Assembly (NCBI GenBank): GCA_900771805.1
Contig: CAAGPL010000045.1
Location: 73,556-137,555, forward strand
From: Bacilli bacterium
GTDB taxonomy: Bacteria; Bacillota_I; Bacilli_A; RF39; UBA660
Reading direction: 5' to 3'
DNA: 64,000 bases
This document shows positions 34,834-43,967 of this stretch, piece by piece. The first letter of the stretch is position 1, and every line of letters begins with the position of its first letter. Below the pieces are notes generated by a model. The model had not been told where the DNA came from. It saw only the letters and a list, made by a program, of their open reading frames with translations, and did no database searches. The translations under genes were made by a program, and so were the position numbers.

Positions 34834-35953
34834 AATATGTTTTTATAGGTAAAATAAGTTGTAACAAACTATTATCATTTTCATCTAATACTATTATTGG
34901 ATTAATATCATTGTTAAAATTTAAAATTACATTTTTACTTTCTATTGTTTTTATAGCATCCATCATAAATTTTGATGAAAAAGCAATTTTTATGTTCTCT
35001 TCATTATTTTTTTCTATTTCTATTTTTTCTTCAACCTTTCCAATTTCAGGTGAATTTGAAGAAACTATTACATTATTATTATCACATTCAAATTTTATAA
35101 TATTTTTATCTTTTTCACTTGTTAATAAAGATGCTCTATCTATAACATTATATAATTCTGATGTATTTGCTTTAATAGAAAGATTAAAATTACTTGGTAT
35201 TAATCTATTAACATCTGGAAAAGTTCCTGAAAGTACCCTTGTTTGAAATAAAGTATTATCAAATTTAAATAAAACCTTATTATTAAAAATATGCATTTCT
35301 ATATCATTATCTTTTTCTTCTATTATTTTAGTTAATTCTATTAAATTTTTTCCAGGAATAACTATATTTATTTCCTCTTTTATATTATCATTTAAAATAA
35401 TGTGTTTTTTTGCTAATCTATAAGAATCGGTTGCAATACATTCTAATTTATTATCAACAATTTTAAAATTGATACCTGTTAATACTGGTCTTGTTTCTTG
35501 AGTAGATATGGCAAAAGATGTTTTATTTATTAATTCTTTAAAATCATCTTTTTTAATTATTATTGGATTTTTCTTTTCTTCTAAATTTAAATTAGGAAAT
35601 TCTAAAGCATCCATAGAATTTAAATTAAATTCTGAATTACAACATGATATTAATACTTTTATACCATCAAGTAATTCAATATTAACTATTCTTCCTTCTA
35701 ATTTTCTTATTATTTCTAATATATATTTACCTTGTATTACAGTAGAACCTATATTTTCAATATTTTCTAACTTTTCTTTTGGAATAAAAGATTCAATACT
35801 AATATCATTATCACTTGCACTTAAAAATAAACCTTCATTTGTTAAATTAAATTTTATTCCAGATAATATTGGTATTAAATTTTTACTAGATAAAGCCTTA
35901 CTAACAGAATTTAAACTTTGAAGTAATACTTCTTTTTTTATACTAAATTTCAT
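34832..35953 (-). CDS. dnaN: DNA polymerase III beta sliding clamp
   Basis: 373 residues from the ATG at 35953, behind AAGGAG; an in-frame start at 36013 would run through DnaA boxes and is rejected. MKFSIKKEVLLQSLNSVSKALSSKNLIPILSGI is the typical start, and three clamp folds follow. The C-terminal PIKTY lies at the hydrophobic cleft used by partners. The clamp tethers PolC and DnaE. It is separated from dnaA by a 144-nt region with four DnaA boxes. Confidence 0.98.
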   Translation of the reverse strand: MKFSIKKEVLLQSLNSVSKALSSKNLIPILSGIKFNLTNEGLFLSASDNDISIESFIPKEKLENIENIGSTVIQGKYILEIIRKLEGRIVNIELLDGIKVLISCCNSEFNLNSMDALEFPNLNLEEKKNPIIIKKDDFKELINKTSFAISTQETRPVLTGINFKIVDNKLECIATDSYRLAKKHIILNDNIKEEINIVIPGKNLIELTKIIEEKDNDIEMHIFNNKVLFKFDNTLFQTRVLSGTFPDVNRLIPSNFNLSIKANTSELYNVIDRASLLTSEKDKNIIKFECDNNNVIVSSNSPEIGKVEEKIEIEKNNEENIKIAFSSKFMMDAIKTIESKNVILNFNNDINPIIVLDENDNSLLQLILPIKTY

Positions 35954-35992
35954 TTTTATTTCTCCTTTTATATATAGTTTTATTATTATTAC

Positions 35993-36091
35993 TGTGGATA
36001 ATGTGGAAAACATTGTTTTTTATTATAATATAAAGTATTTTTATTAATTTTTTTCCACATAATAATTTGTAAAACTTATAATTATTCCACA
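35993..36091. promoter_or_regulatory. DnaA-box cluster between dnaA and dnaN
   Basis: TGTGGATAA (35993-36001), TGTGGAAAA (36002-36010), TTTTCCACA (36051-36059) and TATTCCACA (36083-36091). This is the second half of a bipartite Bacillus-type origin and also lies in the dnaN promoter region, where it may couple dnaN expression to DnaA. Confidence 0.75.
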
Positions 36092-36097
36092 GGCTAA

Positions 36098-37447
36098 TTA
36101 TAATTTGCTTTTTAAACCATTAATAATTTCTTTAAATTGAGGATTTGTTTTTATTTCATTTTCAATTTTATCAACAGAATGCATTATTGTAGAATGATCT
36201 CTTCCTCCAAATTGAATACCAATTTTAGGAAAAGATTCATCTGTTGTTGTTCTACATAAATATATAGCAACTTGTCTTGGAAAAGCAATAGATGCTTTTC
36301 TTTTTTTAGATTTTAAATCTTCAACTGTTATATTGTAATATTCAGCAACAACTTGTTGTATTTTTTGGATGTTATTTTTTATAAAAGAAGATTTAGAAAG
36401 ATAATCTTTTAAAGCATCTATTGCTAAATTAAGATTAATATCTCTTATATTAAACATAGTAGCATAAGCTATTACCCTTGTTAAAGCTCCTTCTAATTGT
36501 CTTACGTCTGAATCACAATTATTAGCAATGTATGCTATAACATCATCATTAATTGTTCCATCCATATTTTGACCAATAATTTTTTTTCTTAATATTTCTA
36601 CCCTCATCTCGTAATCAGGTGGATAAATATTTACACTAAGTCCCCAATTAAATCTAGTTCTTAATCTATCTTCTAATTTTTTTAAATCATCAGGTGATCT
36701 ATCAGAAGATATAATTATTTGTTTATTATCATCATATAAATTATTAAAGGTATTAAAAAATTCTTGTTGTGTTTGAGTAGCACCACCTAAAAATTGAATA
36801 TCGTCAATTATTAGAACGTCAACTCCCCTATATTTATTCTTAAAACTATCAATATAACTAAAATTAGTACCGGATTCATCTTTTTTATTAATATTTAAAA
36901 AATCTGATATAAACTGTTCACTTGTTACATATAGAACTTTTTTATTTGAATTTTCAATAATAAAATTTCCGATTGCATGCATAAGATGGGTTTTACCAAG
37001 TCCACTATTTCCATATAAAAATAGTGGATTATAAGTCTTTCCTGGGTTTTCCGCAACAGATACAGCAGCCATATAAGCAAATTTATTGCTCTCACCTACT
37101 ATAAATGAATCAAAAGTATATTTAAAATTTAAATTAGATTTTAAAGGTGTATTAAGTGGAACACCAATATTATCAATAGGAATATTAATGTTTTTATTTA
37201 CTTCATCTTCAAAAACAAATTCAAAATCAAAACTAGTATTTGTTATTTCACTAAATACATCAGATATTGTTTGATACCATGTTTCTTGTAAGCTTTTCTT
37301 TTGAAGTGGCGAATCAACAAGAATTTTAGCTATATTATTATCAAGTGATACTAATTTAGTATTTTTAAACCAAGTATCATATGATAAAGAAGATATTCTT
37401 GGTTTAATTTTTTCTAGGAAATTATCCCACAGATTATCTATGTTCAT
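36098..37447 (-). CDS. dnaA: Chromosomal replication initiator DnaA
   Basis: 449 residues. Domain I about 1-75; AAA+ domain with Walker A GNSGLGKTH (about 145-153), Walker B LIIDDIQFL (about 212-220) and sensor DRSPDDLKKLEDRLRTRF with the arginine finger. Domain IV carries the signature GGRDHSTIMHS (about 417-427), which contacts DnaA boxes. It opens oriC (37448-37905) upstream and binds the cluster downstream (35993-36091). Gene and box layout match B. subtilis. Confidence 0.99.
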   Translation of the reverse strand: MNIDNLWDNFLEKIKPRISSLSYDTWFKNTKLVSLDNNIAKILVDSPLQKKSLQETWYQTISDVFSEITNTSFDFEFVFEDEVNKNINIPIDNIGVPLNTPLKSNLNFKYTFDSFIVGESNKFAYMAAVSVAENPGKTYNPLFLYGNSGLGKTHLMHAIGNFIIENSNKKVLYVTSEQFISDFLNINKKDESGTNFSYIDSFKNKYRGVDVLIIDDIQFLGGATQTQQEFFNTFNNLYDDNKQIIISSDRSPDDLKKLEDRLRTRFNWGLSVNIYPPDYEMRVEILRKKIIGQNMDGTINDDVIAYIANNCDSDVRQLEGALTRVIAYATMFNIRDINLNLAIDALKDYLSKSSFIKNNIQKIQQVVAEYYNITVEDLKSKKRKASIAFPRQVAIYLCRTTTDESFPKIGIQFGGRDHSTIMHSVDKIENEIKTNPQFKEIINGLKSKL

Positions 37448-37905
37448 AATAACCTCCTTTCCCCCTATAAAACGAGTTATTTACATATATTTTATCAAAA
37501 ATGCTGTGGAAAAACAATGTTTAATAATAAATATTATTTATCCACAATAGTTTTCCACAATATAAAACGTTATTTTACAACAAAATTCGACATAATTCAC
37601 ATATCCACAAATTTAATCATTATAAAAAAAGTAATAAACAAAAATAGTTTTCCACAGCTTGTTAATAAATCCTTATATTATTTAGATAATTGATAAAAAA
37701 AGTATTTTAACTGTGGAAAACATTGTGATTAAACAATTAAACATATTTTTTTTTAAATATAAAGTAGTGGAAAAAAATTATAATAATTATTTAAAATAAG
37801 ATTTAATAATTAAAAAAATATAAGTGCAGTGTATATTAAAAAGGTTGACAATTATTTAAATAACACTTATAATAGTCGTGTTTAAAAAGAGCTGGAGGTG
37901 TAAAT
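37448..37905. other. oriC: Chromosomal replication origin oriC (DnaA boxes and AT-rich region)
   Basis: 458 nt without a gene between dnaA and rpmH. DnaA boxes: 37505-37513 (TGTGGAAAA), 37538-37546 (TTATCCACA), 37551-37559 (TTTTCCACA), 37601-37609 (ATATCCACA), 37648-37656 (TTTTCCACA), 37712-37720 (TGTGGAAAA). A long A/T-only stretch at about 37771-37825 is the likely unwinding element. Coding strand switches here: most genes left are on the minus strand and right on the plus strand. Confidence 0.9.
37845..37873 (+). promoter_or_regulatory. rpmH promoter
   Basis: TTGACA (37845-37850), 17-nt spacer, TATAAT (37868-37873): a perfect sigma-A promoter 32 nt before the rpmH start, with GGAGGTG in between. 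Confidence 0.85.
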
Positions 37906-38034
37906 ATGAAAAGAACATTTCAACCAAACAATCATAAAAAGAAAAAAGTTCATGGTTTTTTTGCAAGAAAATTAGCTGATACTGGTATTTTAAATAAAAG
38001 AAGAGCAAAAGGACGTAAAAAATTATCAGCATAA
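37906..38034 (+). CDS. rpmH: 50S ribosomal protein L34
   Basis: Translated by eye: 42 residues, MKRTFQPNNHKKKKVHGFFA and on to KRRAKGRKKLSA. GGAGGTG precedes the ATG. L34 is normally 44 residues. The middle (FFARKLADTGILNKRR) departs from the usual GFRxRMxTxxGRxVLxxRR and is two residues shorter, while both ends are canonical. It has its own strong promoter and a terminator right after it, then rnpA follows. Confidence 0.95.
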   Translation: MKRTFQPNNHKKKKVHGFFARKLADTGILNKRRAKGRKKLSA

Positions 38035-38036
38035 TT

Positions 38037-38064
38037 CCACTTATTTATGTATAAGTGGTTTTTT
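38037..38064 (+). terminator. rpmH terminator
   Basis: The stem CCACTTAT/ATAAGTGG followed by T6. rnpA is 26 nt beyond and may use read-through. Confidence 0.8.
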
Positions 38065-38089
38065 ATTATTAATTATTAGAGGTTAACTT

Positions 38090-38416
38090 ATGAAAAAAAT
38101 AAATATAGTTAAAGAAAAAAAAGATTTTGATAAAGCTTTCAAGTTAAAAAAACAAGTACATTCTAAATATTCTTATATATATATTAAGGATAATGATGTA
38201 GAAAATTATAGATTTGGAATATGTGTTTCTAAAAAATTGGGAAATGCAGTTACAAGAAATTTAATAAAACGAAGAGTAAAAGATATAATTGATAAATCTA
38301 AGTTGCATTTTGCAAATAAAGATTATATAATTGTATTAAAGAAAAGTGCGGTAAGCACCCAGTATTTAGAATTAAAGGAAGATTTAATTAGTGTTTTAAA
38401 AAAATTTGATAGATAG
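38090..38416 (+). CDS. rnpA: Ribonuclease P protein component
   Basis: 108 residues, small and very basic. The conserved RNR motif region reads GICVSKKLGNAVTRNLIKRRVKDII (about 44-68), as in RnpA. It is the protein partner of the RNase P RNA that matures tRNA 5' ends. It is in the classical rpmH-rnpA-yidC-khpB order. The AGAGG site is adequate for the ATG at 38090. Confidence 0.95.
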   Translation: MKKINIVKEKKDFDKAFKLKKQVHSKYSYIYIKDNDVENYRFGICVSKKLGNAVTRNLIKRRVKDIIDKSKLHFANKDYIIVLKKSAVSTQYLELKEDLISVLKKFDR

Positions 38417-38430
38417 GAGAAAATAGCTAG

Positions 38431-39423
38431 ATGAAAAAACTAAAGAAAATAGGGAAGGTATTGATAGTTTTTTTACTAGTTTTTTTATTAACTGGTTGCA
38501 CTAAACAATTAGTTGTTGAAAAAACAAATGATAAAGGTAAAAAAACAAAAACAGTAGTAAGATATATAGAAGGCAAAAATGCAACAGGTCAATCATTAAC
38601 TGAAAATATAATTTGTAAGCCAACTGAAAAAGAACTTATAAAGGTTTATAAAAATAATAAAGTTAATACTGATAAGTTAGTTAATTGTAAAAACTTTACA
38701 CCAAAGATAAAAGCAAATGAAGGATTATGGGATAATATTTTTATAAAACCTCTTGCTTGGGTAATATTAAAGTTAGGTTATTTAGTTAAAAACTTTGGTC
38801 TTGCTGTAATACTTGCGGGTCTTGTTATAAGATTAATTTTATATCCAGTAACAAAGAAAAGTGCAATGCAATCTGAAAATTTAAAAAAGGCACAACCAGA
38901 ATTACAAAGGCTAGAAAAAAAATATGCTAACAAAATGGATGATCAACAAGCTATGATGGCTAAGTCACAAGAAATGATGGCAATTTATAAAAAATATAAT
39001 ATATCATTATTTTCTGGATGCTTAATTGCAATTATTCAGTTACCACTATTTATTGCTTTCTTAGAAGCAATAAACAGAACTCCAGCAATATTTGAAGGTA
39101 AATTCTTAGGATTACAACTTGGAACAACACCTTGGTTTGCTTTATCTAAAGGAAACTTCTGGTATTTAATTATTCCAGTAATCGTATTTATTGCAACTTT
39201 CTTATCATTAAAACTAAACGGAACACAAGCTACAGATAATTCAAATCCAGCAGCAGGTTCTACAAAAATGATGATGAATATGATGACAGTTATAATAACT
39301 ATAAGTTCATTTCAACTATCAACAGCAATTGGTTTATATTGGATAACTTCAAGTTTATTTACTGTTATTCAAAATTTACTAGTAGCAAGGAGTGGTAATA
39401 GTGCAAAAATTAAAAAGTCATAA
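38431..39423 (+). CDS. yidC: Membrane protein insertase YidC/Oxa1/SpoIIIJ family
   Basis: 330 residues. A lipoprotein signal with lipobox LLTGC (Cys23) is followed by an extracellular region with two further Cys (about 72 and 90). The YidC core follows, with five helices: WVILKLGYLVKNFGLAVILAGLVIRLILYP, the conserved Arg in the first helix and the cytoplasmic helical hairpin LEKKYANKMDDQQAMMAKSQEMM. It inserts membrane proteins with or without SecYEG. It overlaps khpB by 23 nt. Some B. subtilis family members (SpoIIIJ) also serve sporulation. Confidence 0.96.
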   Translation: MKKLKKIGKVLIVFLLVFLLTGCTKQLVVEKTNDKGKKTKTVVRYIEGKNATGQSLTENIICKPTEKELIKVYKNNKVNTDKLVNCKNFTPKIKANEGLWDNIFIKPLAWVILKLGYLVKNFGLAVILAGLVIRLILYPVTKKSAMQSENLKKAQPELQRLEKKYANKMDDQQAMMAKSQEMMAIYKKYNISLFSGCLIAIIQLPLFIAFLEAINRTPAIFEGKFLGLQLGTTPWFALSKGNFWYLIIPVIVFIATFLSLKLNGTQATDNSNPAAGSTKMMMNMMTVIITISSFQLSTAIGLYWITSSLFTVIQNLLVARSGNSAKIKKS

Positions 39424-40024
39424 ATATGAAGGAAAAAATAGTGAAGAAATATTAAATAAGGCTTTAAATGAACTTAATGCATCTACTGAAGAAGTATATA
39501 CAAGTATTAAAGAAGAGGCTAAAACAGGATTATTTAAGTCTAAAAAATATGAATTGACAGTTGTTTTAAAAGATGATGTAGTAGAATATATAAAATCTTA
39601 CTTAAAAGAAATAACAAATCTTATGGGAATAAGTGTTGAATTTGAAACACAAAAAAGACCAAATTATATAAAAGTTAATATGATGTCTGATAATAGTTCT
39701 ATTTTAATTGGAAAAAATGGTAGAACAATGTCTTCACTTCAAGATTTATTAAAACAATCAATTCAAAATAATTTAGGAATTAGAATAAATATTATTTTAG
39801 ATGCTAATGATTATAAAGAAAAACAAGAAAAAAACATTGAACGTTTAGCAGTTAAATTAGCTAAAGATGTTGTAAAAACTAATATAGAAGTTAAAATGGA
39901 TAGAATGAACTCTTATGAAAGAAGATTAGTTCATAACAGATTATCTAATTTTAAAGGAGTTATAACAGAAAGTACTGGCCAGGAGCCAAATAGATGTGTT
40001 GTAATTAAACCTGTGGAGAAATAG
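39401..40024 (+). CDS. khpB: KhpB/Jag RNA-binding protein (Jag-N, KH, R3H)
   Basis: 207 residues from the GTG at 39401, spaced 8 nt from AAGGAG; the earlier GTG at 39392 overlaps that site. Jag N-terminal domain about 1-50 (KYEGKNSEEILNKALNELN). A KH-like domain holds IGKNGRTMSSLQDLLKQS (about 104-121). The R3H domain follows with NSYERRLVHNRLSNFKGVITESTGQEPNR. It binds RNA with KhpA and influences cell division and wall synthesis in relatives. The start lies inside yidC. Confidence 0.94.
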   Translation: MQKLKSHKYEGKNSEEILNKALNELNASTEEVYTSIKEEAKTGLFKSKKYELTVVLKDDVVEYIKSYLKEITNLMGISVEFETQKRPNYIKVNMMSDNSSILIGKNGRTMSSLQDLLKQSIQNNLGIRINIILDANDYKEKQEKNIERLAVKLAKDVVKTNIEVKMDRMNSYERRLVHNRLSNFKGVITESTGQEPNRCVVIKPVEK

Positions 40025-40055
40025 AAATATTTCTTCTTTTTATTTACTTATATGT

Positions 40056-40061
40056 TATAAT
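40056..40061 (+). promoter_or_regulatory. Extended -10 promoter element for mnmE
   Basis: TATGTTATAAT, an extended -10, lies 27 nt before the mnmE GTG start. Confidence 0.5.
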
Positions 40062-40088
40062 ACTTTTAACAAAGGGATGTGATTTAAA

Positions 40089-41432
40089 GTGAATGATACA
40101 ATAGTTGCTATATCAACAGCACTTGGAGAAGGTGCAATATCTATTATTAGAGTATCAGGAGATGATGCTATAAAAATAATTAATCCTTTATTTGATGGTA
40201 AAAATTTAGAAAAAGCATCAAGTCATACGATAAATTATGGTCATATAGTATATAATGGTGAAATTATAGATGAGGTATTATTATCAATTATGAAAGCACC
40301 TAAAACGTATACAAAAGAAGATGTAATAGAAATAAACACTCATGGCTCAATTGCAGTTGTTAATAAAATAATGGAAATATTACTTCTTGAAGGTTGCAGA
40401 TTAGCAGAACCTGGTGAATTTACTAAAAGAGCATTTTTAAATGGTAGAATAGATTTGACCGAATCAGAAGGAGTTATGGACTTAATAAATTCTGAAACAG
40501 AACTAACTAGAAAAATGGCTATTAATGAGTTATCTGGTAATGTTTCTAGGTTAATAGAAGATACAAGAGAAGATATAATAAGTTTAATATCTAATATAGA
40601 AGTAAATATAGATTATCCAGAATATGAAGATATAGAAGTAGTAACAATAAATAAAATAAGAGAAAAAGTAAGAGAAATAAAAGAAAAATTATTAAAGACA
40701 TTAAAATTATCAGAGGATGGAAAAATATTAAAAGATGGTATTAAAACGGTTATATTAGGAAAACCAAATGTAGGTAAATCAAGTCTTTTAAATGCTTTAT
40801 TAGAAGAAGAAAAAGCCATTGTAACAGATGTAAAAGGTACAACTCGTGATATAGTAGAGGGAAGTATTTTAGTAGGTGGTGTAAAACTTAATTTAATAGA
40901 TACAGCAGGTGTTAGAAAGTCTAGTGATATAGTTGAAAAAATAGGTATTGAAAAGAGTTTAAACTTAATAGATGAAGCAGAGTTAGTATTACTTATTTTG
41001 GATGCTAGTTGTCCTTTAAGTGAGGAAGATAAGTATTTGTTAGAAAAAACTAAAGATAAAAAAAGAATTATAATAATGAATAAAATAGATTTAAAGCTAA
41101 ATAATTCTTATATGGATGATGTTATAAAAATAAGTGCTAAAAATAACGAGGGAATAGAAGATATAAAAGATGCAATAAAAGAATTATTTAACGTTGGAAC
41201 ATTTATGAGCAAAAACTTAACATTTTTTACTAATGTAAGACAAATATCTTTATTAAAGTCTGCTATTAAATCATTAGAGGACGTAGAACAAGGTATTAAA
41301 GAAGAAAGAGAAATAGATATGATTGAAATAGATTTAAAATTAGTATGGGAAAAACTAGGAGATATAATAGGAGCTAATTACACGGAAGAATTAATTGATA
41401 ATTTGTTTAGTAGATTTTGTTTAGGAAAGTAA
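40089..41432 (+). CDS. mnmE: tRNA modification GTPase MnmE
   Basis: 447 residues from a GTG. N-terminal tetrahydrofolate-binding domain (DTIVAISTALGEGAISIIRVSG). G domain: G1 GKPNVGKS near 222-229, DTAG near 268-271, NKID near 335-338. The C-terminus ends FCLGK, the family signature with the catalytic Cys. With MnmG it installs 5-carboxymethylaminomethyl groups on U34 of tRNAs. mnmG follows after a head-on YcxB-like gene, unlike the direct mnmE-mnmG order of B. subtilis. Confidence 0.98.
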   Translation: MNDTIVAISTALGEGAISIIRVSGDDAIKIINPLFDGKNLEKASSHTINYGHIVYNGEIIDEVLLSIMKAPKTYTKEDVIEINTHGSIAVVNKIMEILLLEGCRLAEPGEFTKRAFLNGRIDLTESEGVMDLINSETELTRKMAINELSGNVSRLIEDTREDIISLISNIEVNIDYPEYEDIEVVTINKIREKVREIKEKLLKTLKLSEDGKILKDGIKTVILGKPNVGKSSLLNALLEEEKAIVTDVKGTTRDIVEGSILVGGVKLNLIDTAGVRKSSDIVEKIGIEKSLNLIDEAELVLLILDASCPLSEEDKYLLEKTKDKKRIIIMNKIDLKLNNSYMDDVIKISAKNNEGIEDIKDAIKELFNVGTFMSKNLTFFTNVRQISLLKSAIKSLEDVEQGIKEEREIDMIEIDLKLVWEKLGDIIGANYTEELIDNLFSRFCLGK

Positions 41433-41442
41433 ATGTGTTTTA

Positions 41443-41508
41443 AAAACTTGGGTTCTAACCAAGTTTTCCTAAATTGAAAATGTAACCTAGATATAGGTTA
41501 CATTTTTT
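41443..41508. terminator. Paired terminators between mnmE and the convergent YcxB-like gene
   Basis: The stem AAAACTTGG/CCAAGTTTT (41443-41467) serves mnmE. A second stem with 13-bp arms, AAAATGTAACCTA/TAGGTTACATTTT (41477-41506), runs into T on the plus strand and A/T on the other side and serves both converging genes; it includes the stop of the 41487 gene. Confidence 0.8.
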
Positions 41509-42053
41509 ATTTTGGTATTACCAACTTTTTTGCATAAAAAATTATAAAATTCTTCTTTTTCTTTCTTTGTTTTGATTACATTTTTAGGAATAATTATAGC
41601 ACCTATAGAGTTTAAAAAAATATAATAGTAATTATCATTAATATCAATTTTTTCAATAGCTTTATATTTAAATATATTCTTTTTATTAGGATTTTCTTCT
41701 ATTATTTCATCACTATTAAAATTTATTGTATTGATAGTATCATAAGGTAAAGTTCCATTCTTTTTAGTATTTATAACGGTCATTTTAACAATTTTTTTTA
41801 TGTGATTTTTAAATGTAAAACCAAAAAAGCACATAAAAATAATCCATAATAGAAAATATAATATTGTACTAAAGATAATTGTTTTTAAGTTACAATCTAG
41901 GATAAATTTAAAAATACATATAAGCCAAATCATAATAGGTAGTTTAAATTTAAAAGTATAATAATTTTTTTTAAAAGATTTGTCATTATAAAATACGTAT
42001 TCATTAAAATTAATGAAATCTTTTTCACTTAAATTAAAGTTAAATGTAAACAT
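41487..42053 (-). CDS. YcxB-like membrane protein
   Basis: 188 residues from the ATG at 42053 behind TAGGTG. Two membrane helices (about 37-56 and 62-82) lie in the middle. The C-terminal domain has the YcxB pattern (FKYKAIEKIDINDNYYYIFLNSIGAIIIPKNVI, about 128-160). Function of the family is not known. It is one of few genes transcribed against replication in this arm and splits the usual mnmE-mnmG pair. Confidence 0.65.
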   Translation of the reverse strand: MFTFNFNLSEKDFINFNEYVFYNDKSFKKNYYTFKFKLPIMIWLICIFKFILDCNLKTIIFSTILYFLLWIIFMCFFGFTFKNHIKKIVKMTVINTKKNGTLPYDTINTINFNSDEIIEENPNKKNIFKYKAIEKIDINDNYYYIFLNSIGAIIIPKNVIKTKKEKEEFYNFLCKKVGNTKIKNVTYI

Positions 42054-42099
42054 ATCTATCACCTAACTTAATATTATCATAATTTATATTAATATTCAA

Positions 42100-42128
42100 T
42101 TAACTTTTTTTTAATTATATTGTATAAT
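42100..42128 (+). promoter_or_regulatory. mnmG promoter
   Basis: TTAACT (42100-42105), 17-nt spacer, TATAAT (42123-42128), followed 24 nt later by the mnmG start. Confidence 0.6.
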
Positions 42129-42152
42129 ACCAAAAGAAAAGCAGGTGAAAGT

Positions 42153-43967
42153 ATGAAATACGATGTTATAGTTGTTGGAGCAGGACACGCTGGATGTGAA
42201 GCAGCACTTGCGTGTGCTAGAATGAAAAAAAATACGCTTCTTATAACAATTAATATTGATAATATAGCAGATATGCCTTGTAATCCTTCTATAGGAGGTT
42301 CAGCTAAAGGTATTGTTGTAAGGGAAATTGATGCATTAGGTGGTGAAATGGGACGTAATGCAGATAAAACTCTTCTTCAAATGAAGATGCTTAACCAATC
42401 TAAAGGACCTGCTGTTAGAAGTTTAAGAAGTCAAGCTGATAAAGTAACTTACAAAAGAGAAATGTTAAAAACATTAAGAAATATAGAAAGTTTAACAATT
42501 AAAGAAGCAATAGTATCTGACCTTTTAGTAGAAAATAACAAAATTGTTGGTATAACAACTGAAGATGGAGAAACAATTTATTGTAAAGCTTGTATATTAA
42601 CTACTGGTACTTATTTAAAAGCTGATATATTAGTAGGAGATAAAAGAACTCCAGAGGGTCCACACGGAGAAAAAAGGGCTAATTTTTTAAGTGAGAATTT
42701 AAAAAAATTAGGTTTTAAGATACTTAGATTAAAAACTGGAACTCCACCTCGTATAGAAAGATCTTCAATTGATTTTAGCGTACTTAAAAGAGAAGACGGA
42801 GACGACTCTAAACTAACCTTTTCTTTTGATGATATAGCATATTACGATTATAAAAATCAGGTACCTTGCTATTTAACTTATACTAACTTAAAAACTCATA
42901 AAATAATTATGGATAACTTAAATAAATCTGCTATGTATGGTGGTTTTTATGAAAAATTAGGAACAGGTCCTAGGTACTGTCCTTCAATAGAAGATAAGGT
43001 GGTTCGTTTTAAAGATAAAGAAAGACATCAATTATTTTTGGAACCAGAAAGTATGTATTATGATGATATATATTTACAAGGTTTTTCAACTTCTATGCCG
43101 CACGACGTTCAAGAAGATATGGTTCACTCTTTAAAGGGATTAGAACACGCTAAAATATTAAGATATGCTTATGCAATAGAATATGATGCGATAGATCCAC
43201 TTCAATTAAAACCATCTTTAGAGACAAAGGTAGTAGAAAACTTATTTACTGCAGGTCAAATAAATGGTACCTCGGGGTATGAAGAGGCCGCAGGTCAAGG
43301 TATAGTAGCGGGTATTAATGCTAGTTTAAAACTAGATAATAAAGAACCACTAATTCTTTCTAGAAGTGATGCTTATATTGGTGTTTTAATAGATGACTTA
43401 GTAACAAAAGGAACTATAGAACCATATAGATTACTTACTTCTCGTGCAGAATTTAGACTTTTACTAAGAAGTGATAATGCCGATTTAAGATTAAGTGAAA
43501 AAGCTTATAAAATAGGTTTATTAAGTGAAGAAAGACATAATAAATTATTAAATAAAATAAAAGAAATAAAAGAAATAGAAGAAGATATTAAAAATATTAC
43601 TTTTCCTAAGGAAAAATGCAACTTATCAGAATATTTAAAAAGACCAGAAGTTAAAATAATAGATTATGTGGATAAATTAAATAAAAAATATAGTAAAGAA
43701 GCATTAGAACAAGTAGAAATTAATCATAAATATGAAGGTTATATTATTAAAGCTAAAAAAGAAGCTGAAAAAATGATTAAATTAGGTAAAAAACAGATAC
43801 CAGAAGATATAGATTATGAAAAAGTTGATAATTTAGCAACAGAAGCAAGACAAAAACTTGAAAAAATAAGACCAAGAACCATTGATCAGGCAACACGTAT
43901 TAGTGGTGTTAATCCATCAGATATAGCAATTTTAATGGTTTATTTAAAGAGGTTTTATAATGAATAA
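42153..43967 (+). CDS. mnmG: tRNA uridine 5-carboxymethylaminomethyl modification enzyme MnmG
   Basis: 604 residues from the ATG at 42153 behind CAGGTGAAAG. The earlier in-frame ATG at 42120 lies upstream of the -10 box and is rejected. FAD-binding GAGHAGCEAALACARM (about 9-24); family motifs CNPSIGGSAKGIVVREIDALGGEMG and LKTGTPPR with the conserved Cys region. ARISGVNPSD in the C-terminal domain binds MnmE. Works with MnmE on tRNA U34. rsmG overlaps its 3' end by 8 nt. Confidence 0.98.
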   Translation: MKYDVIVVGAGHAGCEAALACARMKKNTLLITINIDNIADMPCNPSIGGSAKGIVVREIDALGGEMGRNADKTLLQMKMLNQSKGPAVRSLRSQADKVTYKREMLKTLRNIESLTIKEAIVSDLLVENNKIVGITTEDGETIYCKACILTTGTYLKADILVGDKRTPEGPHGEKRANFLSENLKKLGFKILRLKTGTPPRIERSSIDFSVLKREDGDDSKLTFSFDDIAYYDYKNQVPCYLTYTNLKTHKIIMDNLNKSAMYGGFYEKLGTGPRYCPSIEDKVVRFKDKERHQLFLEPESMYYDDIYLQGFSTSMPHDVQEDMVHSLKGLEHAKILRYAYAIEYDAIDPLQLKPSLETKVVENLFTAGQINGTSGYEEAAGQGIVAGINASLKLDNKEPLILSRSDAYIGVLIDDLVTKGTIEPYRLLTSRAEFRLLLRSDNADLRLSEKAYKIGLLSEERHNKLLNKIKEIKEIEEDIKNITFPKEKCNLSEYLKRPEVKIIDYVDKLNKKYSKEALEQVEINHKYEGYIIKAKKEAEKMIKLGKKQIPEDIDYEKVDNLATEARQKLEKIRPRTIDQATRISGVNPSDIAILMVYLKRFYNE

